Shown one piece after another: positions 32,387-40,326 of a stretch of 64,000 nt of DNA. Position 1 is the stretch's first letter, and the number at the start of each line of letters is the position of its first letter. The notes under the pieces were generated by a model. The model worked only from the letters and a program-made list of their open reading frames with translations. It had not been told where the DNA came from and did not search any database. The DNA is from Georgenia subflava (lineage in GTDB: Bacteria > Actinomycetota > Actinomycetes > Actinomycetales > Actinomycetaceae), in contig NZ_VUKD01000001.1 in NCBI RefSeq assembly GCF_009193155.1, positions 1,178,001 through 1,242,000 of the forward strand, in the 5' to 3' direction. Made by a program: the position numbers and the translations under genes.

Positions 32387-32408
32387 ACCGTGAGCGAGCG
32401 CTCACGGT
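32387..32408. promoter_or_regulatory. 22-bp palindromic operator
   Basis: ACCGTGAGCG (32387-32396), AG, CGCTCACGGT (32399-32408): a perfect 10-bp inverted repeat in the divergent region between the frames starting at 32289 (minus) and 32543 (plus). TGAGCGnnCGCTCA is a common TetR-family operator form. No TetR gene is adjacent. Confidence 0.6.
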
Positions 32409-32542
32409 CGTCGAGGGCGTGTTCACGGGTGTCGATCCGGTGGCGCGAGCACGACCGTTCCTGGGCTGCGAGCCTCCCCTCCGAGGGGTAGGAAGGAGGG
32501 GGCGGGCCGGCCTTCGGACCCGTCGGAGCGAGGGGAGGGCGC

Positions 32543-33106
32543 ATGAGCGCGACGTCGAGCGAGGTGCTGGCGGGCTGGCCCGAGGAGTCTCGAGAGGCCG
32601 CCCAGCTGGTGGTGGACAAGTACGGCGAGCCGAACGAGGTGATGCCGAGCTATCTCCTCTGGCACCGGCCGGGCCCGTGGAAGCGCATGGTGGCGTCCAA
32701 GTCGTTCGACGACCACCAGTTCCCGGCGCCCCACAACGACAGCGTGACGTCGGTGCTCGACTACCGGGTGCCGCCGGAGCGCGTCTCCGATCTCGCCCAG
32801 TTCGACGGGAGCGTCGTGGTCGACCGCACGCGCGGCGAGATCTCGGCCCGCTGCCACGACGAGGAGGCGAACAACCTCGCGCTGAACCTCGCGCACGACG
32901 TCGTCACGGGCGCACGCAGCGTCGGGGACGCTCGCGCCTACTATGCCGAGGAGTTCGCGGGCTACCGGCGCGGCGATCCGACTCCATACATGGACGCGCT
33001 GCGCATCGAGTCCGGCACCGGCACCGCCGACCCGGACGAGAGGGTGCTGTCCGACGCCGAGCTCGAGCAGGCTGCCGAGGAGGGCAAGCAGAAGAACGGT
33101 TCGTAG
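32543..33106 (+). CDS. Conserved hypothetical protein
   Basis: A 187-residue soluble acidic protein. GGGAGG precedes the ATG. The sequence EVLAGWPEESREAAQLVVDKYGEPNEV, LLWHRPGPWKRMV, and a GSVVVDRTRGEISARCHDEEANNLALNLAHDVV segment belong to a conserved hypothetical family I have seen in diverse bacteria without an assigned function. The C-terminus is charged and likely disordered. No secretion signal. It is convergent with the patatin gene, with stops 30 bases apart. Confidence 0.75.
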   Translation: MSATSSEVLAGWPEESREAAQLVVDKYGEPNEVMPSYLLWHRPGPWKRMVASKSFDDHQFPAPHNDSVTSVLDYRVPPERVSDLAQFDGSVVVDRTRGEISARCHDEEANNLALNLAHDVVTGARSVGDARAYYAEEFAGYRRGDPTPYMDALRIESGTGTADPDERVLSDAELEQAAEEGKQKNGS

Positions 33107-33134
33107 GGCGGCCCCGGCCTCGCGGCCGGTGCCT

Positions 33135-34976
33135 CTAGCCGAGCCAGGTCGGCTCGACGGTGATCTCCCACGGGTGCCGCTCGAACGTGCGCCACCACGT
33201 CTCGGCACCGGGTGGCAGCCGGTCCGCCGGAACCTGCCCGACGGCGGCCCGTAGCCGACGCTTGAGGTCGCCGAGCTCGCTGAGGTCACGCGGAGGCGGG
33301 TCGTCGGCATCCGGGCTGCCCGCCGTGGGGCTGCTGGCCGTCGCCTCGCTCGCTGGCCTGGCGCCGCCGGCCGTCGCCGCATCCGTTGCCGGGGAGCCGG
33401 AGGCCGATGCCCTCACGCTCGCAGTGGCCGCTGCCCCGGCTGGTGCGGCGTCGGGCGCGAGCAGGTCGGTCTCGAGCTGCCAGATCTCCCGCCGGAGCCC
33501 GACGATGTCGCGGGTGAGCTGCTCCTCTGCGGGCTTCGCGCGCTGCACCGCCTCGGCCGCGCGCAGGTAGCCGTAGTCCATCGAGATGGCGGTCAGGCCG
33601 GGGTCGACGGTCAGTGCGTCGTGGACGTCGAGGTCGGGGGCGATGACGACGGCGCCGACGTTGCGGGCATAGGCGACCTCGTCCCGCAGGCCCTCGTCCG
33701 ACATGATGCCGGCGGTGCTGCGCAGCACGATCGAGAGCAGGTCCTTGTGGGCATAGCTCTCCTGCCGTGGCAGGCCCTTGGCGGAGGCGACGACGGCGTA
33801 GCACCGGTCCACGCCCAGGTGCTCGACCGCGACCTCGACCGGCAGGGTCTCGCGCACCCCGCCGTCGACGTAGGTCTCCCTCCCGAGCGCGACCGGTGGG
33901 AAGACGGCCGGGATGGCGCAGGACGCTCGGATGGCGTCGACCAGGTCCACCGGCTCCTCGTCGACCGGCCGGTTGTCGCGGTCCACCAGCGCGCCGGTCT
34001 CCGTGACGTACCGCAGCTCGCCAGACTCCAGGCTCACGACGGCGACCCGTAGCGTCACGCCGGACGTCGCCACCCGCTCGGGCACGAAGACGCGCGGGTC
34101 GAGGAGGTACTCGACGATCGGTCCGGGCCGGTACATCGAGCGCGCGTTCTCCGCCCCGCGGAGGATGACCTCGATGTCGGGCCGGGCACGTCCCACCTCG
34201 CGCAGGGCGGTGAGGATCTCGACGACGCCGATCGGGTTCCAGGTGCTGCCCGCCGTCGGTTCCTCGGCGGCGACGGCGTCCGGTGCGGTCTCGTCCGACT
34301 CCGGCGCGGTGCCGGTCCGGTCCGGCGTCCGCTCTTCCCGGTCCGGTGCAACCCTGAACCGGCTACCTGCCCTCTCGGTCCCGCCCGGCGTCGACCGTGT
34401 TCCGTCCGGCGACGCCTCGGAGCTGCCTGTCGGCTGCTCAGCCATCACCTCGGGGCTGTCCGCCGTCTGCTCCGCCATCACCTCGGGGCTGTCCGTCGTC
34501 GTCGGGCGTCTGCCGTTCGTGCCTGCCTTACGGACGGACTCGCGCAGTGGCGCCAGCCGTTGCGTGGTGAGGTTCGCGACCCGCGCGAAGGACCGTCCCA
34601 GCGGCCGTTGGCGCTGCTGGCGGCGGGAGAGCACCTCGAGCCAACCTGGACCGCGCTCGCGGAGCCGTGCGAACCAGTCGAGCTCGGTGAACATCTCTGA
34701 GCTGGCGTCCATGCCGAGCCAGATGCGCTCGAGCTCGGCGAGCGCAGCCCGCTGACCGTCGTGGTCCGCGGCCTGGGCGAGGACCGAGCCGAGGATCGAG
34801 CCGGCGGAGGTGCCCGTGATCACCTGCGGGGTGATGTCCGCCCGGTCGTAGAGGTAGCGGAGCGCGCCGATCTGGAAGCTCGAGCGCGAGCCGCCGCCGC
34901 TGAGGACCAGGCCGGTGGTCCTGGGCTCCGGCTCGAGCATCTGGCGCAGCTTCGACCGCACGTCTATCGAGCGCAT
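33135..34976 (-). CDS. Patatin-like phospholipase
   Basis: A 613-residue serine acyl hydrolase with a Ser-Asp dyad. The oxyanion loop is GGGSRSSFQIG (27-37), the nucleophile S57 lies in GTSAGS, and the Asp is D371 in YVDGGVRE. A low-complexity, charged insert of about 150 residues (roughly 130-280, with SPEVMAEQ repeated twice) splits the patatin fold, and a second Ala/Ser/Pro-rich stretch precedes the C-terminus. Patatins hydrolyse membrane phospholipids or glycolipids. ATG 34976 is used because the longer frame upstream is low-complexity and overlaps hairpins. Confidence 0.9.
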   Translation of the reverse strand: MRSIDVRSKLRQMLEPEPRTTGLVLSGGGSRSSFQIGALRYLYDRADITPQVITGTSAGSILGSVLAQAADHDGQRAALAELERIWLGMDASSEMFTELDWFARLRERGPGWLEVLSRRQQRQRPLGRSFARVANLTTQRLAPLRESVRKAGTNGRRPTTTDSPEVMAEQTADSPEVMAEQPTGSSEASPDGTRSTPGGTERAGSRFRVAPDREERTPDRTGTAPESDETAPDAVAAEEPTAGSTWNPIGVVEILTALREVGRARPDIEVILRGAENARSMYRPGPIVEYLLDPRVFVPERVATSGVTLRVAVVSLESGELRYVTETGALVDRDNRPVDEEPVDLVDAIRASCAIPAVFPPVALGRETYVDGGVRETLPVEVAVEHLGVDRCYAVVASAKGLPRQESYAHKDLLSIVLRSTAGIMSDEGLRDEVAYARNVGAVVIAPDLDVHDALTVDPGLTAISMDYGYLRAAEAVQRAKPAEEQLTRDIVGLRREIWQLETDLLAPDAAPAGAAATASVRASASGSPATDAATAGGARPASEATASSPTAGSPDADDPPPRDLSELGDLKRRLRAAVGQVPADRLPPGAETWWRTFERHPWEITVEPTWLG

Positions 34977-35106
34977 GGGCCCCACCCTAGGTCGGTCACC
35001 CCGGGCCCGCCGACGCCGGACAGAGATGGGCGAGCTGGGCGGGATGGAGCTGACGGTGTGTTGGTCGCACGTGTGGTGGATGGCGCCGGGGGCGGCCCCG
35101 CCCGGT

Positions 35107-35172
35107 GAAACCGTACGTGGTGGACGAGCACGCCTGCTGCAGCATGCGTGGTCGTCCACGGCATGCGGTTTC
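35107..35172. repeat. 27-nt imperfect inverted repeat
   Basis: Arms 35107-35133 and 35146-35172 match at 22 of 27 positions around a 12-base loop (GAAACCG...GGTTTC ends, GTGGACGA centre). It lies upstream of the patatin gene and downstream of the anti-sigma terminator. The ~325-base gap 34977-35301 otherwise holds a GAGAACGGCTGCCGC direct repeat and no gene. Confidence 0.6.
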
Positions 35173-35233
35173 GAGCGAGAACGGCTGCCGCGGGCGGGGA
35201 GAACGGCTGCCGCCGGCCCGCCGACGTGGAGCA

Positions 35234-35277
35234 GAGGCCGGCGGCCGCACGCCCTCCGCGTGCGGCCCGCCGGCCTC
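35234..35277 (-). terminator. Strong GC hairpin after the anti-sigma-like gene
   Basis: GAGGCCGGCGGCCGCACG (35234-35251) pairs with CGTGCGGCCCGCCGGCCTC (ending 35277) with one bulged base. It lies 25 bases beyond the minus-strand stop at 35302. Confidence 0.75.
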
Positions 35278-35301
35278 GGGTGTGCCACCCGTGGTGGCGG
35301 T

Positions 35302-36726
35302 TCAGTGCGCCGGCGCGAGGTCCAGCGCGGACTCGGCGACGGCGATGACGGACCAGACGCGGCCGTCCTCGGAGGTCAGCTCGTAGGCGGGGACCAGCAG
35401 GGCCGCACCCGACGGGGTGACGTGCTGGGCGAGCCCCAGCCGGGCCTCGCCGATCGTGACCTCTTCCACCGGCCACGGCACGGGGGTGCCGGCCGCGGGC
35501 GGTGCCGGGGGCTCGTCAGTCGGCCCCTGGACGGCCACGTCGCCACGCATCGGTCCGGCTATCCCGTCCGCGGCCAGGGTGGTGAAGCCACCGAGGCTGC
35601 CGAACCGCGGGTCGTTCAGTCGGGTGACTGCCTCCTGCGCGCTGACGACGGGCTGCAGGCCGAGCTCGGTCAGCGGCGCGAGCGGACCGTTGGCGGACTG
35701 GACGCCGGCTGCGGTGAGGTTCACCCACCAGGTGAGACCGGTGCGCTGGCTCCCTACCAGCTGGTGTGCGGTGACCGACGTCATCGGCGTGATCTCGTCC
35801 GCGTGGACCTCGTACTCGTAGGCAGCGGCGTCCAGGCCGAGGTCCGCCAGAAGAGTGCGAACCTGCTCGACCGCCGCGTCACCGACGGGGGCGGGGCCGA
35901 GGTCGACCGTCCGGCACTCGCCCTCGGCCGACGCCCCGACGTCACCCTCGGCCGGCCCCGAGACTGCCGCATCTCCGTCGGCAGGTGCCGGCAGCACCTC
36001 CATGCAATGGAACGGGTCCGCTGACGAGTTGTAGAAGTTCAGGCTGGTGAACCCGTCCGAGAAGACCGTCAGGCTGGGGGCCGTCCCGTCCTGGGGGCCG
36101 ACCTGCCAAGCGCCACCGGTGAGCTGCGGCTCGCCCTCGACGCCGAGCACCTCTGCAGCCTCGGCGGCCCGCCCGGCCGTGAAGCTCTGGGTGGGGTCGA
36201 ACGCCCACGTGATGATCGAGGCGGTGTCCTCGCTGAGCCCCACCCCGCGGAAGGTGGTCCGGCCGAACGTCGCCGGCCAGGTCATCGACACGTCTGAGGC
36301 GTAGGCCTCCTGCGAGCCGCGGAAAGGCTGGGCGCCGCTGATCCCGCCGGAGCCGTCCGCCCCGACGCCGGAGCCCAGGCTGATGGGTGGCGCAGCGCTC
36401 GGTGCCGGCTCGGCCGTGCCCCTGCCCAGGTCGAAACCGGCAACCCCCACGACCGCCGCGGCCGCCGCGACGGCGGCCACGCTCATCCACCGCCTGCGCC
36501 GGTCGCGCGCCGCGTCCAGCTCCGTCACGGTCGCCGTCGTGCCCCCCGGAACCGTCGTGCCCCCCGCAACAACCGGCGGGATATCGATCTCGTCCGGGTC
36601 GGCGGCGATGCGGGCGTCGACCTTCTCGCGCAAGCGGTGCAGGTCGGTGAAGGAGCGGGCGGCCGGGTCCGCGGCTCGCAACCGGTCGAGCAGGACGTTC
36701 TCGACCCCGTCGGTGTGCTCGTTCAT
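35302..36726 (-). CDS. Membrane-anchored protein paired with an ECF sigma factor
   Basis: A 474-residue protein with a cytoplasmic N-terminus of about 80 residues (charged, RSFTDLHRLREKVDARIA), one membrane helix (~81-100, MSVAAVAAAAAVVGVAGFDL) and a large exported C-terminal part of unknown fold. The layout and position behind an ECF sigma gene suggest an anti-sigma or sensor role, though no zinc-binding HxxxCxxC motif is visible. GTAGGAGGAG precedes the ATG. A 55-bp tandem repeat lies in the 216-base gap between it and the sigma gene. Confidence 0.75.
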   Translation of the reverse strand: MNEHTDGVENVLLDRLRAADPAARSFTDLHRLREKVDARIAADPDEIDIPPVVAGGTTVPGGTTATVTELDAARDRRRRWMSVAAVAAAAAVVGVAGFDLGRGTAEPAPSAAPPISLGSGVGADGSGGISGAQPFRGSQEAYASDVSMTWPATFGRTTFRGVGLSEDTASIITWAFDPTQSFTAGRAAEAAEVLGVEGEPQLTGGAWQVGPQDGTAPSLTVFSDGFTSLNFYNSSADPFHCMEVLPAPADGDAAVSGPAEGDVGASAEGECRTVDLGPAPVGDAAVEQVRTLLADLGLDAAAYEYEVHADEITPMTSVTAHQLVGSQRTGLTWWVNLTAAGVQSANGPLAPLTELGLQPVVSAQEAVTRLNDPRFGSLGGFTTLAADGIAGPMRGDVAVQGPTDEPPAPPAAGTPVPWPVEEVTIGEARLGLAQHVTPSGAALLVPAYELTSEDGRVWSVIAVAESALDLAPAH

Positions 36727-36804
36727 GGTCTCCTCCTACGCTCGGCGACCCGGACAGGTCGCGGCGGCGAGTGCTTCTGGTCTGTCTGTGTCGCAGACGA
36801 GCAG

Positions 36805-36934
36805 GATCTTGCGGCGGCGGCCCGGGTCTTGCGCCGCGGGGTGGGTCGCAGGGGTACGGGACCTTGCCGCGGCGGCCCGCGTCTTGCGCCGCGCGGCGGG
36901 TCGGAGCGGTGCAGGATCTTGCCGCGGCGGCTGG
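36805..36934. repeat. 55-bp tandem repeat, 2.4 copies
   Basis: Units 36805-36859 and 36860-36914, plus a partial 36915-36934, each begin GAYCTTGCSGCGGCGG. It fills the spacer between the ECF sigma gene and its partner. Confidence 0.8.
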
Positions 36935-36942
36935 AAGGGCCG

Positions 36943-37419
36943 CTACGCCTGGGACCACGCCAGCGCGAGGCGCGCCCGTGCTCGGGAGAGGGCGGCGTCG
37001 GCCCCGCCACGCGAGATGCCCAGCACCGCGGCGAGGTCGTCACCGCCCAGGCCTTCCCAGGCGTGCAGCAGCAGGATGCGTCGGTCGCGGGGGCTCAGCC
37101 CGGACAGTGCGCCACGGACCAGCTCGTCGGTGACGACGGCGTCTGCCGGGTCCGCGTCGTCGCCCTCCTCCGGGAGCACCTCGAGAGCGACGTCGGACTT
37201 CTTGCGCCGGTGGTTGGCCAGCACGAAGCCCGCGGTCCGGTAAAGCCAGGGCAGCTCCGCGCCGTCCGGCACGTCTGCGCGCCGTCGCCACGCGATCGTC
37301 AGGACCTCGGCGGCGAGGTCCTCGGCATCCTGGGGAGCGCGGCGCAGCAGGTAGCGGTGCACGGCCCGGGCGTGCGCGCGGAAGAGCGCGTCGAACCACG
37401 CGTCATCGTGCTCGGCCAC
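36943..37419 (-). CDS. ECF-type RNA polymerase sigma factor
   Basis: A 158-residue sigma-70-family protein. Region 2 spans residues 1-65 (WFDALFRAHARAVHRYLLRRAPQDAEDLAAEVLTIAWRR) and region 4 covers ~100-155 (LSPRDRRILLLHAWEGLGGDDLAAVLGISRGGADAALSRAR). Such factors redirect RNA polymerase to stress or envelope promoters, usually under an anti-sigma factor; the protein encoded next is the candidate. The start is GTG 37419 after GAGGGAGCG. Confidence 0.9.
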   Translation of the reverse strand: MAEHDDAWFDALFRAHARAVHRYLLRRAPQDAEDLAAEVLTIAWRRRADVPDGAELPWLYRTAGFVLANHRRKKSDVALEVLPEEGDDADPADAVVTDELVRGALSGLSPRDRRILLLHAWEGLGGDDLAAVLGISRGGADAALSRARARLALAWSQA

Positions 37420-37525
37420 GTCCGCTCCCTCGCCGTCCCAGTGCCCCTGACTGTCCTGTGTGCCGTGTGCTCCTCATCTTGCACGCGCCATCCAGCCAAT
37501 TCTCAGGAACCAGGATTCGCGAGGG

Positions 37526-38278
37526 CTACGTCCTTGCCGCCCGGCGTGCGACGAGCGCCTCGACGCCGTCGAGCAGGAGGTCGAGACCGAACCGGAAGTC
37601 GGCGTCCTGGACCCACTCCTCGCCACCGGCGAAGACCCCGGAGGCGACGACACGGCTCAGCGTCGGGTAGTGCTCGGCGTCCAGCAGCTCGGTGAGCAGG
37701 GCGCCGTAGTCGTCGACCGTGCCGAGACCGTCCGGACCCCGCGCGGCGGCCGCGGCGGTCAGGCTGTGGGTCAGGAGGGCGTCGCTGTTGGCGTACCCGG
37801 TCAGCGTCGTGGCGATGCTGATCTTCTCGCCGTCGTCCAGCAGCGTGTCCGCCATCGCCGCCAGTGCGCGGTCGAGCCAGTGCATGCTCCGCGGGCCGAC
37901 CGGTGGTGCCGTGCGCGCGACGTGCAGCATCCAGGGGTGCGCCAGGAGCATGTCGCGGTTCGCGCGGGTCCACACGGCGAGGTACTCGCGCCACCCGGCG
38001 TCGCCGAGCGGCGGCGGCCCGGCGGGCACGGCGTCCAGCATGGCGGTGAGGAGCTCGCTCTTGCTGCCGACGTACCGGTAGAGCGACATCGTGGCCACGC
38101 CGAGACGCGCGGCGACGGCGCCCATGGAGACGCCGGACAACCCCTCCTCGTCGGCGATGGCGATCGCTGCCGCGGTGATCTGCTCCAGCGTGAGGCTCGG
38201 CCGGGGACCTCGGCGGCTGGGCTGCTCACGTCCCCACATCCGGGCGACGACGGGCGGCAGGCCGCGTTCGTCAGGCAT
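37526..38278 (-). CDS. TetR-family transcriptional regulator
   Basis: A 250-residue regulator with the TetR helix-turn-helix at ~30-85 (LEQITAAAIAIADEEGLSGVSMGAV, then GVATMSLYRYVGSKSELLTAML) and a TetR_C domain (LAHPWMLHVART). It is divergent from an ABC-2 drug-type exporter, mirroring the cassette at 12.9-15.5 kb; the two TetR proteins share SLYRYV/I and HPWM segments and probably arose by duplication. ATG 38278 begins the natural protein; the frame further upstream is intergenic. Confidence 0.92.
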   Translation of the reverse strand: MPDERGLPPVVARMWGREQPSRRGPRPSLTLEQITAAAIAIADEEGLSGVSMGAVAARLGVATMSLYRYVGSKSELLTAMLDAVPAGPPPLGDAGWREYLAVWTRANRDMLLAHPWMLHVARTAPPVGPRSMHWLDRALAAMADTLLDDGEKISIATTLTGYANSDALLTHSLTAAAAARGPDGLGTVDDYGALLTELLDAEHYPTLSRVVASGVFAGGEEWVQDADFRFGLDLLLDGVEALVARRAART

Positions 38279-38309
38279 CGGTCTCCAATCCTCTTGACCG
38301 CACCCTAAA

Positions 38310-38370
38310 ACTGCGTATCTAATACATGCAACAGCGTGCGCGATACACAGTAAGGCGTACGTAGATCCAG
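38310..38370. promoter_or_regulatory. Divergent promoter region with candidate TetR half-sites
   Basis: The region between the starts at 38278 and 38385 contains GTATCTAATAC (a 4+3+4 palindrome) and a second GATAC ~25 bases on, so GTATC...GATAC may form the operator. It is the only AT-rich patch in the area, as expected for promoters. Confidence 0.4.
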
Positions 38371-38384
38371 ATCGGAGGCATGTG

Positions 38385-39467
38385 ATGACCGGACCGGCGA
38401 TCCTGGCCGACCAGCTGACCAAGTCGTTCGGGGACAACCGTGTGCTCGACGGCATCGACCTGCGGGTGCCGACCGGCTCCCTCCTCGCCCTGCTGGGACC
38501 GAACGGCTCCGGCAAGACCACAACGGTTCGCATCCTGACGACGCTCCTCGGCGCCGACAGCGGCACGGCCCAGGTCGCCGGGCTCGACGTCGCCCGCCAG
38601 GGTGCCGCCGTACGCCGTCGGATCGGCCTGACCGCTCAGCAGGCCACGGTGGACGACCTCCTCACCGGGCGCGAGAACCTCGAGCTCTTCGCGGGCCTCT
38701 ACCACCTGCCTCGGGACCAGGCCCGGCGGCGGGCCGGTGAGCTGCTCGAGCGCTTCGGCCTGAGCGGCGCGGCCGGACGCCGGGTGTCGGGCTACTCCGG
38801 CGGGATGCGCCGTCGTCTCGACCTCGCGGCATCCATGGTGGCCGCCCCGCAGATCCTCTTCCTCGACGAACCCACCACGGGGCTCGACCCGCGCAGCCGC
38901 ACCGAGCTGTGGTCGGTGATCCGCGAGCTGCTGGCCGCGGGGACCACGATCCTGCTCACCACGCAGTACCTGGAGGAGGCGGACCAGCTCGCGGACCGCA
39001 TCGCCGTCATCCACGGCGGTCGGATCGTCGCCGACGACACCCCGGCCGCGCTCAAGCAGCGGGTGGGCAGCGAGCGGCTCGTCCTCACGCTGCCGACCGC
39101 TGCGGACGTCGAGAGGGCGGGCCTGGTGCTCGAGCGCACCTCGAGTGGGTTCCGCGGCACGAGCGACGGCGCTGCCCACCACCGGGCCCCTGGCAACGCC
39201 GTCCGGGGCACCGACAGGGGTCTCGACGGCGGTCCCGGCGCCGGCGGAGTCCTCGACGGCGCCGGTCGCGACGGCGGCGCGAGCGACGACGGCGGCCCGC
39301 ACCTCGATCCCGCCGCCCGGCGGGTCACCCTGGCGATCCAGGGCCCGGACCACCTGCGACTGACGCTGCAGCGACTGCACGACGAGGGGATCGCGGTGCA
39401 GACGGTGGACCTGCGGACCCCGACCCTGGACGACGTCTTCTTCGAGCTCACGGAGGCAGCAGCATGA
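38385..39467 (+). CDS. ABC transporter ATP-binding protein (DrrA-like)
   Basis: A 360-residue ATPase. Walker A GPNGSGKT (38-45), signature YSGGMRRRLD, Walker B ILFLDEPTTGLDP and the TTQYLEEADQLADRIAVI segment are intact. The C-terminal domain contains a Gly/Asp-rich insert (~265-305, RGLDGGPGAGGVLDGAG) absent from most relatives. GGAGG 7 bases before ATG 38385 sets the start. Its stop overlaps the permease ATG (ATGA). The pair likely exports a toxic compound under control of the divergent TetR. Confidence 0.95.
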   Translation: MTGPAILADQLTKSFGDNRVLDGIDLRVPTGSLLALLGPNGSGKTTTVRILTTLLGADSGTAQVAGLDVARQGAAVRRRIGLTAQQATVDDLLTGRENLELFAGLYHLPRDQARRRAGELLERFGLSGAAGRRVSGYSGGMRRRLDLAASMVAAPQILFLDEPTTGLDPRSRTELWSVIRELLAAGTTILLTTQYLEEADQLADRIAVIHGGRIVADDTPAALKQRVGSERLVLTLPTAADVERAGLVLERTSSGFRGTSDGAAHHRAPGNAVRGTDRGLDGGPGAGGVLDGAGRDGGASDDGGPHLDPAARRVTLAIQGPDHLRLTLQRLHDEGIAVQTVDLRTPTLDDVFFELTEAAA

Positions 39468-40282
39468 GCACCGCTACCCTCACCCACACGCCGGCACCCG
39501 CCGCGCCGGCGACCCGGACCAGCTCGGTCCACGACCTCCGGCTGCTCGTCGGCCGGGCCCTGCGGCGCGACTCCCGCATGCTCGACGCGATGATCGTCAA
39601 CGTCGTGCTGCCCGTCGCGATCATGATCACGTTCGTCTACGTCTTCGGCGGGGCGATCGACACCGGCACCGGGGGCCTGCCGTACATCGACTTCGTCGTG
39701 CCGGCGGTGATGCTGATGTCCGGCGGCTACGGGGCGGCGGCCACCGCCGCGGCCATCACTGAGGACATGACCGGCGGGATGATCGACCGGTTCCGCACGC
39801 TGCCCGTCGCGAGCTGGACCGTCCCGGCGAGCCACGTCGTCGCCTCGCTCGCACGCAACCTCGCCACCACCGGGATCGCCCTGGCCGTCGCGTTCGCCCT
39901 GGGGTTCCGTCCGGACGCCACGGTGCTCGACTGGCTCCTGGTCGTGGTCGTCGTCGCCGCCTACATCCTGACGGTGTCCGCGATGGCGGTGGTCTGGGGG
40001 CTGCTGGTCAGGTCGGTCCAGGCGGCCAGCGCGTTCTCCTTCGCCGTGCTGTTCGTGCCGTACGTGTCGGACGCCTTCGTGCCGGTGGAGTCGATGCCGG
40101 CGGTGCTGCGCGCGTTCGCCGAGCACCAGCCGACGACGCCGCTGGTCGAGACGCTCCGCTCGCTCCTGCTCGACCTGCCCCTGGGTGACGCGGGCTGGTG
40201 GACAGCGGCCTGGCTCGCGCTCGGCACCGTCGTCGCCGTGCCGGCAGCCGCGGTGCTCTTCCGCCGCCGGACGGCGCGCTGA
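39464..40282 (+). CDS. ABC-2 type transporter permease (DrrB-like)
   Basis: A 272-residue permease with six predicted membrane helices. The conserved ABC-2 elements are VLPVAIMITFVYVFGGAI, EDMTGGMIDRFRTLPVASW and VPYVSDAFVPVESMPAVLRAFAEHQPTTPLVETLR. It is translationally coupled to the ATPase. It is similar to the permease at 14659-15462 in layout but more complete at the C-terminus (PAAAVLFRRRTAR). Confidence 0.93.
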   Translation: MSTATLTHTPAPAAPATRTSSVHDLRLLVGRALRRDSRMLDAMIVNVVLPVAIMITFVYVFGGAIDTGTGGLPYIDFVVPAVMLMSGGYGAAATAAAITEDMTGGMIDRFRTLPVASWTVPASHVVASLARNLATTGIALAVAFALGFRPDATVLDWLLVVVVVAAYILTVSAMAVVWGLLVRSVQAASAFSFAVLFVPYVSDAFVPVESMPAVLRAFAEHQPTTPLVETLRSLLLDLPLGDAGWWTAAWLALGTVVAVPAAAVLFRRRTAR

Positions 40283-40326
40283 GCCGCTGCCGAGCGGGCG
40301 GGCTGCCCGCGCCGTCCGAGGTGCGG

